A stretch of DNA of 64,000 bases from Vespula vulgaris (taxonomy: Eukaryota > Arthropoda > Insecta > Hymenoptera > Vespidae), in NCBI RefSeq assembly GCF_905475345.1, contig NC_066588.1, positions 11,918,473 through 11,982,472 of the forward strand, read 5' to 3'. The notes below the pieces were generated by a model. The model saw nothing but the letters and a program-made list of their open reading frames with translations. It was not told the DNA's origin and searched no databases. This document shows, piece by piece, positions 1-11,399 of the stretch. Both the position numbers and the translations under genes were made by a program. Position 1 is the stretch's first letter, and each line of letters starts with the position of its first letter.

Positions 1-1760
1 TTTTCAGGTAACTTTCAGATTCAAGAATGAGAGATGAAAGTCCATGTCTACTTTCCTCTAAAAGTCCAATCGAACTATCCCATCGAATTATCTTCCGTGA
101 AATTGTTGTGCTCTGAGCGATGTGATACATTATTTACAACGTCCGGGACGTATTTAATGGAATTTATACGAAACGATTATGACATTAACTCTTATCGCAT
201 TTCTCGAGGAGGTTTAACATTTGTAAAAGAATCTTTTTCTTGTTTCATTTTTTACGTTTCCTCTTAAACAAACATTCCTCACATTTTTCAAGCCAATAAT
301 GTGTGTTACAGATGGAAAGATAGAGAGATAGAAAGATAGAAAAAGAGATAGAAAAAGAAAGAAAGAAGAGGGAGAAAGAGAGAGAGAGAGTGAAAAAATC
401 ATTCTATCCAAATTCCATGCTACTCGACGTGTCAAGTAATCCACGATACACGTGCGATATCTTGACGATAGCAATAGCAATAGTAACACCAACAGACTGT
501 ATCATCTCCCATGGATCGAGCCGACAAAAGAAGGAGCGAGAGTGTAAACACGAGTAGCATGGCGCGTATGGTGCACGGTTTTACAACGATCCGATTTAAA
601 TGTACGTTAGTAAACACGCGTGCACGCACGTACGCACTTACACCTAGGTCTAATAGAAACGAGGCACATATGTATCATGTATCAGGAACGTTTTACCTTC
701 ACCAATGTATTTACATCAATGTTACGTGCAAATATACGTAGTGTAACGCACATTACCACTACTATACCTTCTGTATTTTGCATCAGGTCGAAACTTGAAC
801 AGTTCCCACAGGCTCCTACGGTACTCTGCTAATGGAGTCGATATCTTCGTATCTTAATATCATCCACCCTCTCTTGATATGCCTGTCGCTTTTTTTTTGT
901 CCAGTACGAAAGTCTCGTTCGCTTGCTTGCTTGCTTGCTTTTTCTCTTTCATGTGATCTCTCTTTCTCTCTTTCTTTTTCTCTTTCCTTTTCTTTCGTCG
1001 TCTCCCACGCGAGCAAACGAGTGAGCCATTCCGCGAAACCGCTTTACATAAACATATTTCGCAGGATAACCAACGAATACCTAGAGTTTACTTTCTGTCT
1101 TTTTCTTTTTCTTTCTCTCTCTCTTTCTCTCTTTTTCTCTTTCTCTCTCTATCTATCTTTCTCTCTTTCACCCTCGCCTATAGATTTCCAATACGGAAGA
1201 TGACGCAATGCTTCCATGGGGGATTTGCGTTCCACAAACATTAAGATAAAACGGTAACGCGCTGAGACAGGGCGTTCTACTCTTCTTCCTTATCTTATTT
1301 CTTTCTTTTTCTATCTTTTTTATTCTTCTTCTTCGTCTTCTTCTTCTTCTTCTTCTTCTTCTTCTTCTTCTATTCTTTCTCACATCTCGTGAATTTTCTT
1401 TTTTTATCTTTTTTCTTTCTTTTTTTTCCGACTAATTCGTTTCGCAAGCAGTACGAACGACAACGGTATAGTACCTATGTTCGTCTACTCTTGATGGTTT
1501 CGACGTCTCCTCGTCGAAGAGAGAATCTGCGGGAGTGTATTTACGTGTAGCACACAGAGACAGCAAACAAGCGCGGTGCTGATTTAAATAATGTATTACC
1601 AAACAGAATTCCAGCGAGGCGCGATATCGTCACTCTTTTGATCAAGATATAGCTACGTGGATATACATACATATATGTATACATATGTATCTAAGTATGT
1701 ATGTACTCTCGCTTTGGTAGCATGGAAAATGAATAAAAAATTATCGTCGAAGATAACGAG
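1..1760. other. Gene-free stretch with purine/pyrimidine tracts
   Basis: No exon is supported here. The stretch holds GA-rich (about 310-390), CTTG (about 927-940), CT/TTTC (950-1000, 1100-1175) and TTC (1323-1371) simple repeats, and ordinary AT-rich DNA around 1640-1760 with TATG-type repeats. Short open frames overlap these tracts and have no splice sites or recognisable domains. Confidence 0.7.
1323..1371. repeat. (TTC)n trinucleotide microsatellite
   Basis: About 16 copies of TTC with one TCG interruption. On the minus strand it reads as poly-Arg or poly-Lys/Glu, which explains an apparent arginine-rich open frame there. Confidence 0.9.
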
Positions 1761-1764
1761 AACT

Positions 1765-2085
1765 CGTTATTGTTGTTTATCTCGCAATGGGATTTCAACG
1801 TTTAAAGCATTTGTAGATTGAGATATGAGGATATGATGATTTATGAAATTTTTTACTTCTCATAAACGTGATATCTCATTAAAGAATAATCGCGATATCT
1901 TCAAAGTGTTTACAAGTAAAATGTTAATTTCCCGTTTGAAAGAAATCAAAATTAATTATTAAGGAAACGTAAGAATACGTCGTAAGAGAAATTGACAAGC
2001 TGTATAAAGTATAGAGGACGAAAGATTAATAATGAAACTTACTGAAAAACTAGAATCAAATAAAGTAAGAATAAGGAAAAAGGAT

Positions 2086-2140
<55 letters not shown>

Positions 2141-2890
2141 AAGAGAGACTCGTTGGTAATTTATTTATCTCGCAATGGGATTTCACCATTTAAAACATTT
2201 GTAGATCGAAAAATGAAGATTCGATGATTGATGAAATTTCTTCTTATAAACCAGATGATCAATCCAAGAACAATCGCGATATCCTCAAAGTGTTTAAAAA
2301 TAAATTGTTAATTTCTCATTTGAAAGAAATCAAAATGGAGTATTAAGGATACGTAAGGTACGTCGAAAAATTGACAACCCGTACAAAGAAAAAGAAAAAA
2401 AATAGGGGACGAAAGATTAACAATAAAATTTCTTGAAAAATAAAAATTGGAAGAAGTAAGAATAGAAGGAAAAAGGGAACAAGAGAGAGTTTGAAGAGAG
2501 ACTAGTTGATAATTTATTTATCTCGTAATGAGATTTCCACATTTAAAACATTTGTAGATCGAAAAATAAGGATTCGATGATTTCTGAACTTCCTTTTTAT
2601 AAACCAGATGGCCAATCCAAGAATAATCATGATATCCTCAATACATCTAAAAACAAAATGTTAATTTCTCGTTTAAAAGAAAATGAATGTTTTCGGAACA
2701 AAGTATCATATGCTCGCAATATGATATACGTAGGTATACGTCGTAAGAAATGTTGAAAAATTGACAAGCCGTATAAAAAGAATAGGGGATGAAAGATTAA
2801 CAATGCAACTTACTGAAAAACAAGAATCGGAAGGAGTAAGAATAGAAGGAAAAGGAAACAGGAGAGAGTTTGAAGAGAGACTCGTTGGTA
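1765..2890. repeat. Tandem triplication, ~350 bp unit
   Basis: Three head-to-tail copies can be aligned by eye. The anchor CTCGCAATGGGATTTC falls near 1781 and 2169, with the variant CTCGTAATGAGATTTC near 2522. Each copy continues through 'ACATTTGTAGAT', a TCAAAGTG-type segment, a 'GACGAAAGATTAA'-type segment and a closing 'GAGAGTTTGAAGAGAGACT'. Spacing is about 388 then 353 bp. The difference is mostly a GA microsatellite that expanded only in the first copy (2090-2136). A fourth copy starts and stops at about 2880. Copies differ by scattered substitutions, so the duplication is not recent. Confidence 0.85.
2090..2136. repeat. (AG)n microsatellite inside tandem copy 1
   Basis: About 23 uninterrupted AG dinucleotides. 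The equivalent place in copies 2 and 3 has only a few AG units, so this is a copy-specific expansion. Confidence 0.95.
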
Positions 2891-2929
2891 AAAGGAAGAA
2901 TAGAAGGGGGCAGCACGAGAAGCAGGGAA

Positions 2930-3250
2930 ATTAATACGAAGTAGTATTATTGTCTCTCATTTCGCATCCTCCACCGATGTTGGGAACTCGCGCGGAATTG
3001 TGGTCGACCAGGAGAAGTCGAGAAGTTGGAGGAGTCGGAGGTAACCGGGGATAATGACTTTTTGATTACAAGCCGGTCGTCGACGTCGTTTCGTCGACTC
3101 AACGTCGGCTCAACGACTACAGTCGACTATAGTCGACTACGACGACGATGGCAAGGCGACGACTACACCGGAAAAGAGAGGAAAAAAGAAGAAAAAAAAA
3201 AACGAAGAGGAGACAAGGACGAAGGATCGATGGACTGATCATCTCATCTC
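2930..3250. other. GC-richer block with five GTCGAC palindromes
   Basis: This block differs in composition from its AT-rich flanks. It carries GTCGAC at 3003, 3079, 3093, 3122 and 3132, plus many other CGAC/GTCG units. Both strands have short open frames without splice support. It could be a regulatory island or a degenerate CGAC-type simple repeat. Confidence 0.4.
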
Positions 3251-3273
3251 TCTTTACCGATAAATGTTCTATC

Positions 3274-3280
<7 letters not shown>

Positions 3281-3305
<25 letters not shown>
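3281..3305. repeat. (CT)n microsatellite
   Basis: About 12 CT units following a short TCTGTCTG run. Confidence 0.9.
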
Positions 3306-3479
3306 GGAGTTTTTTTCACGAATCCTTTTTCCCGAAGTCTCTTTACTCCGCTCGTCCATTCAAAGTCATGTTTTATCGACATGTCAGTATCTGCTCATGG
3401 CTCATGGCTCATGGCTTTTACGAACGAGCCTAGTTTTACTACGGAGGACCGATAGGACAAGAGGAATAGCTAAAACACT

Positions 3480-4070
3480 TTGAATGATTTTTCAAATCGA
3501 AAAAGTGACATTCAAACGGTAAAACTGTTATTACTTTTAATTGTTTTCTAATATTAAATGGTATTAAAGAAGATATAATTATATATTAAATATATATTAT
3601 TAATGAAAGAATTATATATGTTTAATAATGTAATAATTAAATAATTATATATATATATTAAATGATAATAAAGGTAACATTATTAATTATTCAAATTATG
3701 TTGTAAATCATTGTATCGAAGGAATTAATAAACTATGTGTTTATGGAAGATTGTTCTTTTTTTTCTTTTTCTTTTTTTTTTTGTACTTTTTTTACTCACA
3801 CCTCATCGCACATCCCAATTATCGATAATCTCCATTAATTACAGCATCGTTAAAAGCACGTAACGTACCTGAAAGCAAACGAAAAGAAAAAAAACACATT
3901 ATTAAATTTCTTGATTAATAATCGACTACCTCGAGTCTTTCATACATAAATATATGTATGTATGTATGTACATACGTACGTACGTACATACATACATACA
4001 TACATACATACGTTCGTTCATCTTTAAAGCTATTTTCTTGAATAATTTTTAAAAAGCGTGCCATTTAAGG
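3480..4070. other. AT-rich gene-free stretch
   Basis: Largely A and T with AT-dinucleotide runs near 3580-3660 and T/CT tracts near 3755-3790. No coding signal is visible. Confidence 0.7.
3953..4011. repeat. Self-complementary TATG/CATA tetranucleotide array
   Basis: TATG repeats run into TACG and then CATA repeats, so the two halves are reverse complements of each other. The tract could extrude as a cruciform or hairpin of about 25 bp per arm. Confidence 0.85.
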
Positions 4071-4079
4071 TGCATTCAA

Positions 4080-4445
4080 AAGACCGAGACAAAGGCGGTA
4101 AATTCGTATGTGGTACGTCATGGACGGTGACTATGACAACAGTGCCTTATTGTGGCCGACCTTTTCTTTCTATCCAACAGCCGTAGCACGTAAAGGGAAA
4201 AACGCAAATGCGCGTCGCGACGGTTACTATGATCGCATATAATAAGCATGAACGTTATATTACTCCTGCATGCACATGCTGTGTCTCTGCGACACAGCTG
4301 CGGAGATGCGTCGGTGCATTTATAGAAGTACGACAATACACGACATATCCGATTGATCAAGCGGCTATAAATATTAAGATTTATCTCGATAAACGTGCCT
4401 TGCCACACATGTGCGAACGTGAGAATCAAGCGTGTCGACGTTCTT
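4080..4445. other. Complex noncoding block with a perfect hairpin
   Basis: More complex sequence than its flanks, open in frame on both strands (108 codons plus, 135 minus), with no recognisable domain or splice signals. It contains a perfect 8-bp inverted repeat with a 5-nt loop at 4278-4298 and E-box-like CACATG and CAGCTG. A regulatory element or unidentified coding remnant is possible. Confidence 0.35.
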
Positions 4446-4559
4446 CCGTTTTGTTTTTTCTTTTCTGTTCTGTTCTTTTCTTTTCTTTTTCTTTTATCGT
4501 TTCTTTTGTACATTGGAAAAGACAAATGGTGTAGAGGGATATCCGACTGAATAATCCGT

Positions 4560-5220
4560 CAAATTTGTTTGATAAGTTACTCTAAAATCTTATTTTACTT
4601 TATTATTGTTATTATTATTTATATATTATATTTTCTATTTTGTATATTATATTATATATATATTATATTTATTTTATTTGTTATATATTAGTATTTATAT
4701 ATTTTATTATATTCAATTATTTATTACTTTTATTATTACTTGGATATTAATCTATTTTGAAATTGTTTATTTCTCTTTTAACAGCCAGATCTCTTCGAAG
4801 TGTTATTCCTGAAATTTTTCTTTAACAAACTACGTAAAATTAATAAAAATTTGTAATCTCTCAAAATAAGTCTTCTTGAATAATAACGCACAAGTTCTTT
4901 TTATATTTTATTCGATCGTAATTACACAAAAAGAATAATCATCAAGGATAATCGATAAATAGGAACGTTAAACTAACCGATAATTATGAAATTGAAAGAA
5001 AAAAAATGTCAAACCTCTCTCAAAAAAAAAAAGAAAAAACGAATATATTATATAGTATTAGGATAAGTATCAAAAATATTTTTAGCTTCAATCATAACGA
5101 TAATCGTCGAGTGCGAATATTTATTTTTTCGTCCTACGTTCTTTCATATACATACGTGAACGCATTTGTGTACCCATAGCAGTAGTATCGGGGAGAATGC
5201 AGTCAGGATAATCCAATAAA
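4560..5220. other. AT-rich gene-free stretch
   Basis: TTATA/TATTT-rich low-complexity DNA (4600-4730) followed by unremarkable AT-rich sequence with short A tracts. No gene is seen. Confidence 0.7.
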
Positions 5221-5302
5221 GTCAATTATTCCGCGAGAATATTCGATTGTAGGAATATCGACGAATCATCGACAGAAACGGGTGACTCGATTTGAAAAGG
5301 GC

Positions 5303-5343
<41 letters not shown>
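5303..5343. repeat. (GA)n imperfect microsatellite
   Basis: GA dinucleotides interrupted by AAAG; the reverse strand shows a Ser/Leu-rich spurious frame. Confidence 0.9.
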
Positions 5344-5972
5344 CAGAGGACGAGCGTTGACAAATAAAAAAGTGAAAGAGAGAAAAAGATAAAAACGGAA
5401 AGGGAAAAATCGAATTTAGCCGAAATTTCGAAGTTTTCCAACGCCTATCGACGTTGCGCTCGGTCGTTCGATTGCACGACGTGCTCAGACTTGCGACGTG
5501 TTCATGGATAAAGTCGCGAAGAGTAATTCCGAAATTGAAATCGTTCGAAACATTATTTGCAGACCGACAATGAACTATAGGTTTGATATATTGCGATGAA
5601 AAATCGTGATAATCTGCAGAGTAAAAAGATCATGTACACATTTCGTGTATCTACGATTGAAACGCTTTTTATTCGGGAGGAATTTATTCGTAATATTAAT
5701 TAGTCGAAATCGAAGAGAAGAATCAATGATTCGAAACGATAAGAATATTTCACGCTGGTTAAAATCAATAGCAATATCGATATTGAATCGATAATCGATG
5801 AAAAAATGAAGGAATTAACGAATCGATGTCGACTAACGACTTGAATGACTTTAACATCCGGGTACTAATTAAAGGCTAAGCAAGCACAAATACAATGACA
5901 CAAAACACAATGAGTGGTACTCCCTCGTTGCCATCGTATCGAGTAATCTCTGTTTAATTTCATCCACCATTA

Positions 5973-6242
5973 ATGAAAATTCAACAAATCGTTTGTACGT
6001 TGTATACTGAAAAAGTAAGCGATAATGATCGGATCACTGGAAACGAAAAAAAAACGATGGGAACGGCAAAATTTGTTCGAGTTCGTCGATTGATCAAATC
6101 AATTTCGAAAAGACCGTATAATACCTTTCGTAATGCCGTAGGTAATGCTGAACGAACAGAACTATTTTATCCGTTGGCTTTAAAAAGATTATATAATAAT
6201 CGAAATATGATAAATTGTAACTCCTCGTCAGCATTCCCTTAG
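5973..6242 (+). CDS. Uncertain 89-codon open frame
   Basis: An ATG-initiated frame of 89 codons with mixed, basic composition (several Arg, Lys and Asn), not explained by a simple repeat. No domain, signal peptide or membrane segment is visible, and no convincing splice sites flank it. In AT-rich DNA a frame of this length can arise by chance. No family is recognised, so it is listed only because it is one of the few ATG frames here not built from a microsatellite. Confidence 0.12.
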   Translation: MKIQQIVCTLYTEKVSDNDRITGNEKKTMGTAKFVRVRRLIKSISKRPYNTFRNAVGNAERTELFYPLALKRLYNNRNMINCNSSSAFP

Positions 6243-6373
6243 AATTTCTATTTCCTCAAACGGCATCAAAGAGCCAGGAGTAAACGCATACCGAGAAGAC
6301 CTTGAAAAATCCATTCACGTACATCAAAATACAATGAAGCTGGACCAGTCAAGAGAGAAAGATAGAGATAGGG

Positions 6374-6375
6374 AA

Positions 6376-6430
<55 letters not shown>
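6374..6430. repeat. (GA)n microsatellite
   Basis: GA repeat with one GGGA interruption. Confidence 0.93.
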
Positions 6431-6434
<4 letters not shown>

Positions 6435-6538
6435 AGAGCTTTCACATGTATGAAAGTCCACGGTATGTACAACGAATGTACGTGATTCTCGAATGACCAC
6501 GCTCGACCACGACGTGAAACGAAGAAAAAAGAGAAAAG

Positions 6539-6549
6539 GAGAGAGAGAT

Positions 6550-6595
<46 letters not shown>
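6539..6595. repeat. (GA)n microsatellite
   Basis: GA repeat about 110 bp downstream of a similar array. The two share orientation and may have spread by local duplication. Confidence 0.93.
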
Positions 6596-6596
<1 letters not shown>

Positions 6597-6599
6597 AGT

Positions 6600-7380
6600 C
6601 CAATAAGCCTTTGTTTTCAACGGAATTTTCGGATGGGGATGCTACCTATTCAGAAAATACTAGATACTCGCGAACGGAATCTCGTCGAAAAGGAAATCCT
6701 CGTACGAATTACATGTCTGATTTTAATAAAATACATAAAGCTTTATGTTAGGCTAAATATTTATTTATTTGTAGCATAGAAATGCAGATACGTAATATGT
6801 TGTATTAGGCTTGATCGATGAGATCGTTTATAATTATTCATAATTGTAAAATTCTAGTATACTTGGTAGACTTAAGATTTGCAAGTTTTTTGATTTTCAA
6901 AATGTGTACAATTAAACAGAGTTAAAGTCGTTGTCATACTTAAAATAACACGATGTATCGATGAATTTTGTACTCGAACGTCAATTCTTCTCTTCATTTC
7001 TAACAATTTAATATAACCACGCTAAATATTCCTATCAAATATAATGAATGTGTAGAATAATTGGGAACAAAAAGCTTGATAAAAAGTTTAAGTAATATAA
7101 CATAGAAAATTAAATATCGATTCATAATTATTCATTTGAAGCATGAATCGAACGATTAAAATGGTCAAGAAATCGTTTAAGATAATAAAATCGATACACT
7201 CATCGTCGAATCGTAAACATTTTCTTTCTTATTCGTTTCCAATAATTCTTTTTTTTATTCGGAAAATTTAAAAGTCTATACCGACAGTTAGGACGAATAA
7301 AACGCATCGTAGTATTGATACGACCGAAAACATATTATTGATACGATAGGCAAATTTTTCATAGTGTAGACTAACCGGTG
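6600..7380. other. AT-rich gene-free stretch
   Basis: Unremarkable AT-rich DNA with TTTATTTATT-type runs near 6760. No coding or RNA gene signal is visible. Confidence 0.65.
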
Positions 7381-7381
7381 A

Positions 7382-7708
7382 ATAACAACTATCTATCTAT
7401 ATATACATATATACGTTTTTCAAGTCCCTCCAGAACCATTCTCGATCACCGATATAAAGCAATCTTATCGAAGGAAACTTAGGATTCCCTTCAGACTTCT
7501 TTTATCGCAGCATAGAACAATTTATAACCAGAGAGAAATGCCGTTACCGAGATGCCAGAGACGCGATTTTTGGTTGGCTATCTTTACCAACAGCGAGAGT
7601 TTCGTCCGTTTGCCTATCATTGAAAAAGAATGGAAAAAAGAAGAAAAAGAAACGTGTCGGAGGCAGCCACGCGAATGCAAATTAATGTTCGAACGTTATG
7701 CACGATAG
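7382..7708 (+). CDS. Stop-free frame of 108 codons, possible terminal exon
   Basis: The frame opens right after a TGA at 7379-7381 and runs 108 codons to a TAG at 7706-7708. Its first ATG is at 7538, giving a 56-residue product if started there. Two plausible splice acceptors lie inside it: CCCTTCAG near 7482 and a pyrimidine-rich TTTTATCGCAG near 7510. The translated part from the ATG is mixed and basic, with an aromatic patch (RDFWLAIF) and a charged EKEWKKEEKE stretch. No family is recognised and no downstream donor is needed because it ends in a stop. It may be the last exon of a plus-strand gene, a decayed fragment, or chance. Confidence 0.22.
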   Translation: MTTIYLYIHIYVFQVPPEPFSITDIKQSYRRKLRIPFRLLLSQHRTIYNQREMPLPRCQRRDFWLAIFTNSESFVRLPIIEKEWKKEEKETCRRQPRECKLMFERYAR

Positions 7709-7739
7709 GAGAGACGTTATTGCTAGCCCACTGCGAAGC

Positions 7740-9240
7740 GCATTGCGTTTACTTCTTTTTTCTATTGCTTCTTTTTCTCTTTCTCTCTCTTGCTTTTTCA
7801 CGTTTCCTCTTTTTCTCTCTTTTGTCTCCACCCCCACACCTTTTTATCTTTATCGCTGTCGAAAATGGCCCAGCAAGCAGACTGCCGAGAAGTTTCAGTT
7901 CGTTTTCGAAGGAAGTACACTAAAATCGTGCCGCCTTTCGCATAATGAGCTCGTTTGTATTGCCTTTATCGTGGTGGAAATAACCCTTGCGAATTGTGTG
8001 GCGTGCAAAACTTATGTTTTAACTTCTTCTTCTTCTGTTTTTTTTTTACTTTTGTTTTCTTTTTTATTTTCTCTTTTTCAGTTATGATTTTCAAAGACGA
8101 GATTTAAGTGGACTTTAAACGTAATATATTCTTATTCTTTATTTAATATTGTTATTCTTTCTTTGTATCAGATTTTAAGAGAACATTGTACGAAGTTCCT
8201 TTCGAGCTTTTTTTCTTCTTTTTCTTTTTTGTAAATGAATGGGAAACATTTTTATTCACCAATGTGTGTATGTGTGTATACACACACATAATAAGTATTC
8301 ACAGTAAAATATAGAAATTATGTAGAAATTATGCAAGTATATATATATGAGTACGTATAAGTACATGCGTATATATACAGATGACCTAAAAATATTTAGA
8401 TGAGTCAAAAGTTTCTAAATGATTTTAAATATAAATTATTCTTTCTTCAGATCGTCAAATTATAAGCCTAATTACAAGTATAACAGTTTTTGAAAAAGGA
8501 TAATAATTTTATAAGAAATATTGATTTTTAAAATCACTTAAGAAGTTTTGGCCCCATTTAGGGACTTTTGGCCAATTTTGTTGTATTGAGAATTCTCGCG
8601 TGACCGTTTTTCTCTTTCATTCTTACTTTCCTTCCAGTTCTCTCTCTCTCTCTCTTTCTCTCTCTCTTATTATCTCCAACGTGATTCCCAGCTGTCCGTG
8701 ATTACGCTCTTATGATTATTGCACTCGGTATAATCAAAGCGAGCCGATCTTCTGATTTCGTCACGATTCTATTTAATAGCATCGAATGTTTACGCGGATC
8801 ATGTATTAATATAAGTAAAAATAATTGCTAATAATATTTATAATAAAATGATTATAACAATTTATCGGCTTATAAAGAATTTTTAAATGCAATTACATTA
8901 AGTATATACAGATGAATTATCAATGTATAAGAAATGACAAGTTTTCAAACAATTCATCAAAAATTGTTAATAGTAATTAATAATCAATCGAGAAGATAGA
9001 AAATAATCTAACGCTTAAAACATAATCTTCCTTTTGAAATCTCTATTAATTTCTAATTTTCGACATATTATCATGTAAATGAATGACATTCATGTTTAAA
9101 CATTGGTCTATGTAACTCATTTAAAAAGTCATGATACATTGATTTCGACATTAGACAATTCACAAGCAATCAAACGTTCGCATCAACAGGAAGGAAGCTT
9201 CACCATGATAAATTAATAATCATAGTTGTAAATATTGTTA
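7740..9240. other. Gene-free stretch
   Basis: Contains TTC/CTTT pyrimidine tracts (7755-7830, 8025-8080), a near-perfect TATGTGTGTATACACACACATA-type palindrome at about 8269-8290, a CT array at 8641-8668 and then AT-rich DNA. No gene is supported. Confidence 0.65.
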
Positions 9241-9560
9241 CATGTCGTTCGTTTAATAATCCAACGAAGGTCTGAACGCGAGTAACCTTTCAACCGTGGG
9301 TACTGCAGTTTGATAGACCAAATCAAAAATAGAAATGTCGGAGCGCTCTTCAGGTTAACTACGTTAAACAGTTCGTATAGTGAAGGTCTTTAATGAGTTA
9401 GAACAATGAGTATTCGTTACGTGAATAGACTGAGGTTGCATGTGCACTGTCGACCAGTCGCCGGCAACCACTAGATTCAAGAGAATATATGAATACATAC
9501 ACATTTGATCACGACGACCACGAAAACACGAGTGATTCACGAATGATTCGGTCATATCTA
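9240..9560. other. Moderately complex noncoding block
   Basis: Higher GC and higher complexity than its neighbours. A 63-codon minus-strand frame exists, but there are no splice signals or domains. It could be a conserved regulatory element; cross-species alignment would be needed. Confidence 0.25.
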
Positions 9561-10970
9561 ATTTTCTGCTAGTTCATCGACCTGATTATTGATAATATGC
9601 TCGGTTTTTGATGAAACATCAAAAAATAATGAGACTAAACTCGACGACACATATATATTAGACAATGTCGTAGCTACCGTTTAATAGAATGAACGTCAAC
9701 ATAATTGTAATAATCAATTTATTGTTTAAAAATAAAGAAAGAAAGGAAAGAAGAAGTATTGAATGCATCCTTTGTTATGAGAATTATATATTATATATTA
9801 ATAATTTTCTATAATATTATTATAGATTAATAAGTTTTATTATAGATACTGAAAATATTTTTCGAAGATATTTAAGAAGTAAGGTGGGAATGTTGGTAAA
9901 ATCATTCGACGAATTTTTAAGTCTGTTAATCATTAATGACGTAATTTTCAAATATATTTTTTCCGATAACGATGTTTCCAAAGAAATTTTATTATTCTTA
10001 ATGTTCGTGTTATTTTAAGGTATACAATCTCCTTGGTTTAGCTCGGATCGTAGATTATGGACTACACTGTATACATTATCTTACTTTTTCAATTTTTAAT
10101 TTCATAATAAATGTTAAAAGAATATTGCTCGTCATACAGTGTATATATGTGATATAATAGTATTCGAAGGTTTTTTTAATTGCCGAGGAAAACAATCCAT
10201 CGATGTAACAAAATTTGTATTTCTATCAAATAAAAGAAGTATTATGCTGTTTTCTTGATTTCATGTGAAAAAATTATAACTATTTTTGTTTATAATTTTT
10301 TTCTAATCGCACAAATAATTGATAAATCTTTTATCAAATGATAGTCGTATTGCAAGAATATTTGTCTGTTTAGTTTTTATTAGTTACGGCATATATTTTA
10401 AAAACAGTTAAATTTTCAGGCATCTATTTTTATCTCCTTCGAATGAATTTGAATAGCAAAAAAATTACATAATACATAACTGTATATAATCTACATATTT
10501 AAAAAGTTTCATAATTTTCTGAATTTGTGGATTCAGGATCTTCCTTTGCAAGTATAAAAAATATCTTAAAAAATATGGAAAATTTCGGATATGAAATAAA
10601 AATTTATTTTCTGACGATAAAATGAAATAAAATTAAGAAAATTATACATATATTATCGTGCAATTTTAAAGTTAGATGAAATTATAGATTAAATTTTTGT
10701 TTCTTTTCTTAAAAACTCGCTGCAAACCTTTTGCGTTTTTCTTTTTTCCATTTTCTTTTCTTTTTTTAATACCACCAGAACCGTGATAAAAATAAATACA
10801 GTGACCGTATAAGATAGATCTCCAATAATCAATCAATGTTGATATCTACAATATTGTAAATTTTGAAAACTCTGTAAGTTAAAATTAAAATATAAATTAA
10901 AATTTTTGGGATTCCAAATTTTCAATATTTTCCGATCTTTATCTAAATTTACGATGACAAGTGAATCGTC
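9560..10970. other. AT-rich gene-free stretch
   Basis: AT-rich DNA without coding signal. The segment around 10505-10550 (TTCAGGATCTTCC followed by TTGCAAGT) resembles 27765-27795, suggesting one old dispersed repeat present in both places. Confidence 0.6.
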
Positions 10971-11078
10971 ACGTAAACTATACTGTATACGATGAATATT
11001 TCAAATTAAAATGACAGTAAGGAGAAAATAACTTCGAATATATGAATAAGGAAGTGGTCAGACAAGAAACTGACCTAC

Positions 11079-11175
11079 CTGAATATAAAGGATCAGTGTC
11101 GATCAGGTTTGTACCAGGTTCTTGGAAATCGGTTAACCATCTGCATGCTTCAACGATTCTTTTTATTGTCGACAT
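11079..11175 (-). CDS. Candidate minus-strand coding exon with GTAGGT donor
   Basis: Reading the minus strand from ATG at 11175, 32 codons run to TTCAG followed by GTAGGT at 11078-11073, a good splice donor in phase 1. The peptide has a mixed, globular-looking composition, with CRWLTDF and LIDTDPLY segments. No acceptor or upstream exon is obvious, and the plus strand is also open (11042-11230), which weakens the case. No family is recognised. Downstream exons would lie at lower coordinates, but none could be assigned. Confidence 0.27.
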
Positions 11176-11331
11176 TCCAATCCGAACGTGTCAAAATTTT
11201 TCCAACCAAGTGAATGCGTCGGCTGCATAGGCCATTGAATTACTCTCACCATTTACAAAGTGCAGTATATGTCCTTCCGAGAATTTATGTTGGTCAATGC
11301 TTATTCATCAAAATCCATACGTGTCGAGTGA

Positions 11332-11352
11332 TACACACACACACATACACAT

Positions 11353-11389
<37 letters not shown>
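11332..11389. repeat. Compound (AC)n-(AT)n microsatellite
   Basis: ACACAC and ACATACAC units followed by about 15 AT dinucleotides. Confidence 0.93.
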
Positions 11390-11392
<3 letters not shown>

Positions 11393-11399
11393 GTTTGTC

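Noticed and set aside
3026..3483. Overlapping basic frames on both strands
   Set aside because: They derive from GAC/GTCG and AAG-rich sequence and the CT microsatellite.
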